Of a stretch of 32,843 nucleotides of DNA, positions 8,365 to 15,225 are shown in pieces. Within the stretch, counting starts at the first letter, position 1. Every line of letters begins with the position of its first letter. The stretch comes from Bacillota bacterium (lineage in GTDB: Bacteria; Bacillota; Clostridia; Clostridiales; Clostridiaceae): NCBI GenBank assembly GCA_021779235.1, contig JAJYBA010000002.1, positions 1-32,843 of the forward strand, read 5' to 3'. Position numbers and translations under genes: made by a program. The notes below the pieces were generated by a model. The model saw only the letters and a program-made list of their open reading frames with translations. It had not been told where the DNA came from and made no database searches.

Positions 8365-8574
8365 TTAATGAGTATTAGACACCTCCAACCATTCAATATC
8401 TGTTCTACAAATCATAAAATGTCGTATTATTTCGTTGTCATCTAAACATCTTACATCTGCATAAAATAATCCTGAAGTGCTATCAGATTCATACTTTGGT
8501 TTAGTTAGAAGCTCATACATCTCTCCAAACCGAATGAATTTCTGACCCTTTTTTAATTTTGAATAATCGACCAT
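8365..8574 (-). CDS. Hypothetical small protein
   Basis: MVDYSKLKKGQKFIRFGEMYELLTKPKYES... Confidence 0.6.
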   Translation of the reverse strand: MVDYSKLKKGQKFIRFGEMYELLTKPKYESDSTSGLFYADVRCLDDNEIIRHFMICRTDIEWLEVSNTH

Positions 8575-8575
8575 T

Positions 8576-8833
8576 TTAGTTCTCTGCCTCCTTTAATATT
8601 TTTGTTAAGGCTTCTAATTCTTCTTTCTTTAGGTAAATCATCTTACTTACCTTATCAAATGGTTCATCAAAGCCAAAAAGACTTATATCTCCATTTTCAT
8701 GTTTTTCTCCCCAGATTTGGCTCTTATATTTATTGCCTTCGTCTCTAAGAACAAAGCTGTTGTCCTTTTGCATTTCTGTTACTCCGATGCTCTCGGTTGC
8801 TGTCTTTCCAGCTGTCTGGTTTGTGTTTTTCAT
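8576..8833 (-). CDS. Hypothetical protein, first gene after TATA-like box
   Basis: 85-aa ORF; ACATTTAAATAC (8854-8865) about 26 nt upstream. Confidence 0.6.
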   Translation of the reverse strand: MKNTNQTAGKTATESIGVTEMQKDNSFVLRDEGNKYKSQIWGEKHENGDISLFGFDEPFDKVSKMIYLKKEELEALTKILKEAEN

Positions 8834-8853
8834 ATCCTACCTAAATATAATAA

Positions 8854-8865
8854 GTATTTAAATGT
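8854..8865 (-). promoter_or_regulatory. TATA-like box ACATTTAAATAC
   Basis: Identical 12-mer at 32589-32600; both about 26 nt from a start codon. Confidence 0.6.
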
Positions 8866-8964
8866 ATCTTTTTATCTTTTTATCTATTGTGTCATTTAAG
8901 AATAATAACATTTATTGGCGTTGCCCGAAAAAGGGGTAACACAAAAATATCTTGAACTAAAAGC

Positions 8965-10053
8965 TCACACAAATTTAATCTTTCCAGTGTTGGGATGTCT
9001 CGCTAATTCGTCGGGAGTCAAGAATTTCATAGGATTAGGTTCAATATATTTTTTAATTATTTCCTTAAAATTAATATGTATTTCATTTCTAAAAGTCTCA
9101 TTAACTAAACAGCAGATATTATGACAAATAAATTTCATCATTAATTCATTCCTTTGGCTTATGAATGTCTTGGTTCTCAAATAAGCTCCGAGTTTAGTTT
9201 TAATCATAGAGAATACTGATTCTACATTACTTCTTCTATGATATTTAGTTAGGAACTCATTTTGATGTGTTTTAAAATATTTATACATAGTCTTCCAAAT
9301 CTGAGGAGATTCTGAATTGGGATTAGTATGTGATTTAAATGGAATAAATGGTATAGCTCCTAGACTTTCTACTAACTGATGTATTCTACGGCTTGAATAG
9401 GCTCTATCCATTGAAATCTCTTTAGGTTCAAAATTATCTTTTAATTTGGTCAATAAATAAGGAGCTATCCTAATATCACTCGCATAACCTTGAGTTATTT
9501 CACAAGTGCAGATTATATGGGTTCTAGTTCCTATACAAATATGTCCTTTAATGAAGTTCTTTCTTTTCTGTTCATATTGTTTATCAAATCTAGCCTTAAC
9601 CCACCTATCAAATTGATATGTAGAGAATCCAGATGAGTCTATACTGAATTGGTCTTCTAGATTAGCTAGAGGCATAGCTGATAGTGTTAATAGCTTAGAA
9701 AGTATATCATAGGCCACTTCTGAGGCTAAGAAGTCATTTAATGTATTATAGTGTGGAGCTTTGTCTATGTACCCTGCTAATTCTGCTGTATGCAAATCTG
9801 AACTTATCTTTCTGGCTGAATAGTTGGAATATAATTTTAATCCTGAACAGAATACTAGGTCTCTTACTTTAATTGGCGGTCTTCCATTAATATGTTTAGG
9901 TTCTGGAATAATTTGACAGAGTTCGTATAATAATTTATAGAATAATCTTTTCTCTTGTGTTTTGGCTAAATTGTATATATGCCAGTCTTTTGGTTTGTTT
10001 AGAAACCAGTGTAGTCTTTCTTGTGATTCCATGAGTATGAAGGGAGAGAGCAT
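8965..10053 (-). mobile_element. IS transposase, DDE type (IS5/IS1182-like)
   Basis: FSIDSSGF (D), SMDRAYSSRR (D), RRSNVESVFSMIK (E); 362 aa. Confidence 0.85.
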
Positions 10054-10081
10054 TTGTTCCTCCTGCCGTCTCCCTGATGGG

Positions 10082-10099
10082 CGTTATATTTCTATAACG
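10082..10099. repeat. Inverted repeat CGTTATA-tttc-TATAACG
   Basis: 7-bp perfect arms, 4-nt loop, between transposase and AbrB-like gene. Confidence 0.6.
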
Positions 10100-10147
10100 T
10101 ACTATTTGTTAAATTAGACATTATTTAAACCTTTCTATTTTAGCTCT

Positions 10148-10169
10148 GCGTACTAAATTAAAGCGTACT
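10148..10169 (+). promoter_or_regulatory. Direct repeat GCGTACT (x2, 15-nt spacing), candidate operator
   Basis: GCGTACTaaattaaaGCGTACT; further AACGTACT at 10096-10103. Confidence 0.45.
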
Positions 10170-10185
10170 TTCTCTTTTTAATTAA

Positions 10186-10193
10186 CTTATATA
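10186..10193 (+). promoter_or_regulatory. TATA-like box CTTATATA
   Basis: About 40 nt upstream of ATG at 10230. Confidence 0.55.
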
Positions 10194-10229
10194 GGAACAT
10201 ATTTAAGGAGTACAATCTTCTAAGATAGT

Positions 10230-10460
10230 ATGGTGATAACAAAAGAAGAGCTTGAAGAAATTGTAGATAGTAGTTTTACACTTGAGGAATTTTCGTCTGT
10301 TAGTTCTGATGGGCGTGCTTTACTAACGAGGATTCCTCAAAATATTCATAAAGAATTAAATATTAAGAAAGGCGATAAATTAAAATGGTTTATCAATCTC
10401 CAAACAAAAGAATTGAAAATTATTCCTATTCATGACACAATTTCCCCCAAGAAGGCTTGA
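10230..10460 (+). CDS. SpoVT/AbrB-like DNA-binding protein
   Basis: SSDGRALLTRIPQNIHKELNIKKGDKLKWFINLQTKELKI. Confidence 0.75.
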   Translation: MVITKEELEEIVDSSFTLEEFSSVSSDGRALLTRIPQNIHKELNIKKGDKLKWFINLQTKELKIIPIHDTISPKKA

Positions 10461-10719
10461 TAGCCGAGATAAAGATATTATAAGACATCTCTTTTATAGG
10501 AAGTCCGCTATGACTGGAAATGAGATAGCCAGAAAAGTTAATATGTCTGCTGCTGGAATAAGGCCTAGATTAGATAAATTACATAATCAGGGAATAATCA
10601 AACCATTAAGTCATACTGGGATAAGAACTTTTAAGAGAGAGTTTGGTAATGTTAGGAAAACAATTAATGCTCCTAGAAGTATATTTTGGGGATTAGATGT
10701 TAAAGAAAAGAAGAAATAA
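10432..10719 (+). CDS. Winged-HTH DNA-binding protein
   Basis: MTGNEIARKVNMSAAGIRPRLDKLHNQGIIKPL. Confidence 0.75.
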   Translation: MTQFPPRRLDSRDKDIIRHLFYRKSAMTGNEIARKVNMSAAGIRPRLDKLHNQGIIKPLSHTGIRTFKREFGNVRKTINAPRSIFWGLDVKEKKK

Positions 10720-11073
10720 TTAGGCTTTACGGAATTTTACGAGATAGAATAAGAGTGCAATTAATATTGGTGACCAATGTAATATAAAGAATACTGCTAT
10801 AATAAAAAATCCCCATGTAGGATAGTTTAATTTGAAAGCCCAATATGCCATACCTATACAGAATAATATAATCCCTACAACTGCAAGAATAAAAGAAACA
10901 AGAGCTATTGCCCCAAAGAATCCTAAGCCCTGACTGAATGAAAATAAATCCGCCGAAGGGTAAAACTTATGAAAGATAAATTGAAAAATAAGTCCTATTG
11001 CTTCAAATATTAAAGTTCCTAATAATAAATATTTATAATCCCTTTTTGCATTAATCAAACGCTTCTTATCCAT
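10720..11073 (-). CDS. Membrane protein, about 4 TM segments
   Basis: Hydrophobic 117-aa ORF. Confidence 0.65.
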   Translation of the reverse strand: MDKKRLINAKRDYKYLLLGTLIFEAIGLIFQFIFHKFYPSADLFSFSQGLGFFGAIALVSFILAVVGIILFCIGMAYWAFKLNYPTWGFFIIAVFFILHWSPILIALLFYLVKFRKA

Positions 11074-11098
11074 GTTCTACCTGTGGGTCAAAATGAAC

Positions 11099-11136
11099 TT
11101 AAAAAGGTTTGCCTCACATATGGAGTACCAGTGAGG
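11099..11136 (+). promoter_or_regulatory. TATA-like TTAAAAAGGT plus inverted repeat CCTCAC..GTGAGG upstream of RHH gene
   Basis: CCTCAC 11112-11117, GTGAGG 11131-11136; ATG at 11145. Confidence 0.5.
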
Positions 11137-11144
11137 TGTAAAAA

Positions 11145-11294
11145 ATGGCAAGAGCCAAATATCAACATATTAGCTTACATGAAGACCTTATTACTATGGT
11201 AGATGAATATATCAAACATAGCGGAAAGGGCTATAGAAGTCGTGCAGAGGTCATAAGTGATGCTATAAGAAAGATGATTGATAAGAAGGGTTAG
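11145..11294 (+). CDS. Ribbon-helix-helix (CopG-like) regulator, 49 aa
   Basis: Hand translation MARAKYQHISLHEDLITMVDEYIKHSGKGYRSRAEVISDAIRKMIDKKG; absent from ORF track. Confidence 0.85.
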   Translation: MARAKYQHISLHEDLITMVDEYIKHSGKGYRSRAEVISDAIRKMIDKKG

Positions 11295-12175
11295 ATTTTC
11301 AGATGGGTCTCTATTGAATTAATCTTTTTTCCAGCTTCATCTAAGTATTTCTTTATTTGCGTCGCATCTAATTTAATTTCAGTACAACCATCTTTCGTAA
11401 TTGTTACTATTTGAGGTAATGTTCCTTCTTTGAGCCCTATCCCATTCTCTCCTAGTTGGAATTTCTCACAATATTTTATCGCAAATACCGCTAATTTGAT
11501 ACATTCTTCAAGCGACATATTTTCTTTATAGTTAATATCCAAGAAATGCTGAGCATAAGTAGTACCGCTACCAATTGAGGCATATCCCTTAATATGTTCC
11601 TGTATGAAACCACTAAACATAGCTGTTGCAAGAAATGGCTTATCTGTATAAGCCCCAACCATAATTGCCAGATTATCTTGATTATATTTTCCTAAATATC
11701 CTTGTATTTGCTCTATTAATTGTTTCACATTTGTTGCGCAATCGTCCATAAAACCTATGAATGTACCTTGAAACATTTTATACTGATATTGAGGATTCCT
11801 TTTTATTATCCCTTTAGCTACATCTTCAGGATTTATCCCTGCAACAAGTAAATCCTTTCTATTAAGATTCTTACAGTCTTCTATTCTTCCACGAGCTAGA
11901 CCAGAAATACGTTCTGCAAACTGATGAATTAAGTCTGTCCATCCACTACCTGCTATCGCTATATTCTTTGTGAATCCCGTATCTTTGATATAAGTAGAAT
12001 CTAAATCTGTGAATGGAGTAAATATCTTATCTTCCCAACGGAATTTTGCTCCTTCAACAACTTTTCTATCCCCGATTAAAATGACTCCATCTTTATACTT
12101 CATCCCGATTATAAGAGTCATACTTTTAGGTATGCTAAAATGTATATAAGGTTTTGGAGGATTTATATTATTCAT
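11291..12175 (-). CDS. Proteasome beta-subunit-like Ntn hydrolase
   Basis: TLIIGMKYKDGVILIGDRKV ... WEDKIF ... IAIAGSG ... YASIGSGTTYAQHFLDINYKENMSLEECIKLAVFAIKY ... IVTITKDG. Confidence 0.85.
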   Translation of the reverse strand: MNNINPPKPYIHFSIPKSMTLIIGMKYKDGVILIGDRKVVEGAKFRWEDKIFTPFTDLDSTYIKDTGFTKNIAIAGSGWTDLIHQFAERISGLARGRIEDCKNLNRKDLLVAGINPEDVAKGIIKRNPQYQYKMFQGTFIGFMDDCATNVKQLIEQIQGYLGKYNQDNLAIMVGAYTDKPFLATAMFSGFIQEHIKGYASIGSGTTYAQHFLDINYKENMSLEECIKLAVFAIKYCEKFQLGENGIGLKEGTLPQIVTITKDGCTEIKLDATQIKKYLDEAGKKINSIETHLKI

Positions 12176-12237
12176 TGTTTTTGTGACACTTCCTCCTTTC
12201 TCTTTCCTTCAATTTGGGGTTTTAGTTCATTTTCCAT
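12172..12237 (-). CDS. Short possible leader ORF MENELKPQIEGKRKEEVSQKQ
   Basis: 21 codons, overlaps the proteasome-like gene start by ATGA; contains SD-like GGAGG. Confidence 0.3.
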   Translation of the reverse strand: MENELKPQIEGKRKEEVSQKQ

Positions 12238-12297
12238 TTATTTTTATCCTTCTATTGGCTTTTCGGTCAACGCTACATTTATTGGCGTTGCCTGAAA

Positions 12298-12783
12298 CTA
12301 TTTTTTAATTTTAAATATAAATTCAATTTCATCATAAAGTCCAGAGATAAATAAACTTAATTGACGACGGAAAGGGACATAGTTTTTCCAATGATTAATG
12401 TTTCCCGAAGAAATAAATTTAATAGATTCCAGTTTTAATTCAGTTAGCCCATATTCCTCTAATAATAAAGGAGTAAACGTCTTATCTGTAAAGAAATTCT
12501 TATGCTGCAAATCTCCAAAAGCGGAAGAACCTCTAGCGTGTGGAACTATCAAGGTTAATATACAATCATTACTTGCTATGCGAACACACTCCTGTAAGGC
12601 TCTAATAGGCTCTGAAAGGTGTTCTAGGATATTACTTAACCTTATTTCTTCTATTGAATCATCTTTGAAAGGATAAGGATAAATATCTAAATTATGCCTC
12701 ACGTCAGCTTTTATTGATTTAATTTGTTCTACATTAACCCATCCTTTTCTATAATCATATCCTGAACCCAAATTTAATTTCAC
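12298..12783 (-). CDS. Class I SAM-dependent methyltransferase
   Basis: LNLGSGYDYRKGWVNVE ... EEIRLSNILEHL ... ALQECVRIASNDCILTLIVPHARG. Confidence 0.8.
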   Translation of the reverse strand: MKLNLGSGYDYRKGWVNVEQIKSIKADVRHNLDIYPYPFKDDSIEEIRLSNILEHLSEPIRALQECVRIASNDCILTLIVPHARGSSAFGDLQHKNFFTDKTFTPLLLEEYGLTELKLESIKFISSGNINHWKNYVPFRRQLSLFISGLYDEIEFIFKIKK

Positions 12784-12804
12784 TGTTATTGTAATTGAGA
12801 ATAG

Positions 12805-12814
12805 TATTTATATC
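12805..12814 (-). promoter_or_regulatory. TATA-like box (minus strand ATATAAATAC)
   Basis: About 26 nt upstream of ATG of 12298-12783. Confidence 0.45.
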
Positions 12815-12993
12815 TTTTTAAGTTTCTTTTCCATTGGAATTAATCCTTTAGAATAATAATTAGGAAATTCACATAAATGTTGCTTTGCTATTCTCTCAGC
12901 TGTCCTTTTAGAATTAGTGTGTTCCATTTCTATCCTTCTTCCTAACTTTAATTCTGACGGAATTATTTTACATTCCTTATTTATCTTAATCAT
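12808..12993 (-). CDS. Small hypothetical protein (start at MIKINKE)
   Basis: ORF 12808-13008 trimmed to internal Met that overlaps the upstream stop. Confidence 0.45.
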   Translation of the reverse strand: MIKINKECKIIPSELKLGRRIEMEHTNSKRTAERIAKQHLCEFPNYYSKGLIPMEKKLKKI

Positions 12994-12994
12994 T

Positions 12995-13141
12995 TTATTT
13001 CCTCTCAAACTTATGTGGTTTGACTTCCAGTTTTTTAGTCTGTTCCTTACAAGATTTAACGCAACCTTTTTCTAAATGACTTAATACACTTGCAGTTAAG
13101 ACAACTGGAGCAATGCTTAATATTTCATCTGATGCACTCAT
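12995..13141 (-). CDS. Small hypothetical protein
   Basis: Hand-translated 48-aa MSASDEILSIAPVVLTASVLSHLEKGCVKSCKEQTKKLEVKPHKFERK. Confidence 0.55.
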   Translation of the reverse strand: MSASDEILSIAPVVLTASVLSHLEKGCVKSCKEQTKKLEVKPHKFERK

Positions 13142-13260
13142 TTTTTTGACCTTCCTTTAAGTTTATTCTGGGTTTTGAAAAATATTATATCTGCCTCTTT
13201 CTTCGTATATCCTTTTTTCATATATTCTTTCTCAAATTTACGTTCTAATTTAAGTGGCAT
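13138..13260 (-). CDS. Small basic protein
   Basis: Hand-translated 40-aa MPLKLERKFEKEYMKKGYTKKEADIIFFKTQNKLKGRSKK; ATGA overlap. Confidence 0.55.
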   Translation of the reverse strand: MPLKLERKFEKEYMKKGYTKKEADIIFFKTQNKLKGRSKK

Positions 13261-13394
13261 TAATAACCTCTCTCCCTTCTAACTTTCCCGACGACAGCAC
13301 CATATATTCTCTTACCTTTTTCTTTTCCATATCTGTTTTCGAACTTTCTCAACTGCCCTCTCTTAGCTCCGCCTTTATATAAATGTCCTACCAT
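13260..13394 (-). CDS. Small basic protein
   Basis: Hand-translated 44-aa MVGHLYKGGAKRGQLRKFENRYGKEKGKRIYGAVVGKVRRERGY. Confidence 0.6.
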   Translation of the reverse strand: MVGHLYKGGAKRGQLRKFENRYGKEKGKRIYGAVVGKVRRERGY

Positions 13395-13915
13395 TATTTG
13401 ACCCCCATTAAATCCATTTTTGTTTGACGCATAAACATTTCAGCTTTCCTTTTTGTATCTTGCATAGCTTTTCTTTCACTCACTTCCTGCATTCTATTAA
13501 ATCTTTCTCTTTGCTTTCTTAATTTATCCTCGTCAAGAACTCTTTTTAACATTTCATTTCTTTCTAATCTTTTATCTTTATTGAATCGATTTATATAAGC
13601 TCTGTCTGATATTTCCTGTATTACTGGATTTAATTTAGGTCTATGTTCCTTATGCAATTCATTTATTGCTTTTATCTTATGAGATAAAGGAGCATCAGAA
13701 TCTATCACTTCTCTGGCTTTTTGCTTTTGATATTCTCTAGCTTCATCTATTTGTGCCTGATTAAAACTCTTTAATGAATACTTTTGATTCTGTTTTGATT
13801 CTAAAAAATCTAATCTCTTTTCTTCCTTATATTCCTGTCTCCTTCTTTCCATTGAAGCTGGAATATTAGAGAATACTCCTTTAATATATTTCTTTGTAAA
13901 AGGATTAGTTACCAT
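13394..13915 (-). CDS. Highly charged, predicted helical protein
   Basis: 173 aa rich in K/R/E. Confidence 0.65.
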   Translation of the reverse strand: MVTNPFTKKYIKGVFSNIPASMERRRQEYKEEKRLDFLESKQNQKYSLKSFNQAQIDEAREYQKQKAREVIDSDAPLSHKIKAINELHKEHRPKLNPVIQEISDRAYINRFNKDKRLERNEMLKRVLDEDKLRKQRERFNRMQEVSERKAMQDTKRKAEMFMRQTKMDLMGVK

Positions 13916-13921
13916 TAGGAA

Positions 13922-14449
13922 TTACCTCGTTAGGTATTCCCATATCTTATTTCTGTAAAGATAACCAACCACTACAAGCAATACTCCTATGGCTGACATA
14001 AAGTCTATTAGACTGAATATTGACCTTGACGCAGTATCTTTAACATAACTACCTGAATAGTAATTATAGTTTATCAATGAAGTATTTGTTGATTCTGGAA
14101 CTTGCCATAATGAAGAGTTCAAGAATGTTATTTGTCCATTGGTTAAATTGACTTTATAATCCGTATTAAGAACTGCTGCTGTTCCTGATTGATTAGTCAT
14201 AGTTAGTGATACTAGAGATAGATTACTTGTTGTTACTGGGGAGTAGGTAACTGTGAATACTTTACTTTCGTTGACTGAGAAATTAGAAGCAATACGAGCA
14301 GAAGCGAAATTAACTGATTCATTATATATTGGCTGTGAATTTATTGAAGGAGAGAGAGAATTATCATTTGCGACTATAAATGTAACTCCGATTATAGCAA
14401 CTAGAAATATTAGTATTATTGGTTTTAGTCCGTCTAATTTACTCGCCAT
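13922..14449 (-). CDS. Membrane-anchored extracellular protein (N- and C-terminal TM, NxS/T-rich ectodomain)
   Basis: ILIFLVAIIGVTFIVA ... FSLIDFMSAIGVLLVVVGYLY; strong TATA upstream. Confidence 0.75.
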   Translation of the reverse strand: MASKLDGLKPIILIFLVAIIGVTFIVANDNSLSPSINSQPIYNESVNFASARIASNFSVNESKVFTVTYSPVTTSNLSLVSLTMTNQSGTAAVLNTDYKVNLTNGQITFLNSSLWQVPESTNTSLINYNYYSGSYVKDTASRSIFSLIDFMSAIGVLLVVVGYLYRNKIWEYLTR

Positions 14450-14467
14450 GTTTCTTATAATATAGTT

Positions 14468-14478
14468 ACCTTTATAAG
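14468..14478 (-). promoter_or_regulatory. TATA-like box CTTATAAAGGT
   Basis: About 24 nt upstream of ATG at 14449. Confidence 0.65.
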
Positions 14479-14488
14479 TTCATGTTTT

Positions 14489-14767
14489 TTATCTGTTTCC
14501 AATTATTCTTCCATGTAACAAAGCTGCTACTATTGCGACTATTGCGGTTATGAAAGCTAATCCTGCGCTGCTTCCTGCTATGTAGTAAGTCACTACTGGG
14601 AAAAATACAACTGATAACCATAGTGTTGTTTTTATTCCTACTCTCTTTAATGAACAAAACATAAAGAATAAAGCTCCTAAAAGTAAAACGGTTAACGTTG
14701 GACTTCCTATAAGTTCACTAACTAATACACATCTTAAATCTAAAACATTACATAGCATATTACTCAT
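14489..14767 (-). CDS. Membrane protein (start near MSNMLCNVL)
   Basis: Hydrophobic ORF 14489-14815, trimmed to internal Met overlapping 14764. Confidence 0.6.
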   Translation of the reverse strand: MSNMLCNVLDLRCVLVSELIGSPTLTVLLLGALFFMFCSLKRVGIKTTLWLSVVFFPVVTYYIAGSSAGLAFITAIVAIVAALLHGRIIGNR

Positions 14768-15225
14768 GGGAGGCCTCTTACCCATTCGAGTACAGTAAAT
14801 ACATACAATAGACACATTGGGGACATTAGTAACAATGCTGCTATCAAACTAAATGAAGATAGATAAATGAATATTGCTACAAAGTCTCCAACTATAAGGC
14901 TTAGTGCTATTCCTGTGGCTGCGAATAATATTGAATCGTTAGTTAGTCCTAAGAATAAACTTTGTGCTGATATTCCACCTTGCGTAAGTCTAGAAATCAA
15001 TAATCCTAATGCCCCTATACTTGCTACACCTGCGATTAAAGCTGACGCATTACCGATTAATTGAGTGAACCAATTACTAAGATTAGACAGCGATGGATTC
15101 ATGACCATTGAGAATATTATACTTGTTGTTGAACATGAAGCCGTTGATGTGCATAATTGTCCTGTCATTACAAATAATAAATCGAACATTACCAAGATGC
15201 CTAAATATGTCTGTAGTCTTCCCAT
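14764..15225 (-). CDS. Polytopic membrane protein
   Basis: 153 aa, about 4 hydrophobic segments. Confidence 0.7.
   Translation of the reverse strand: MGRLQTYLGILVMFDLLFVMTGQLCTSTASCSTTSIIFSMVMNPSLSNLSNWFTQLIGNASALIAGVASIGALGLLISRLTQGGISAQSLFLGLTNDSILFAATGIALSLIVGDFVAIFIYLSSFSLIAALLLMSPMCLLYVFTVLEWVRGLP

Noticed and set aside
8900-10110. Terminal inverted repeats of the IS element
   Set aside because: Compared both flanks of the transposase by eye; no convincing matching TIR or target duplication, so boundaries are left undefined.
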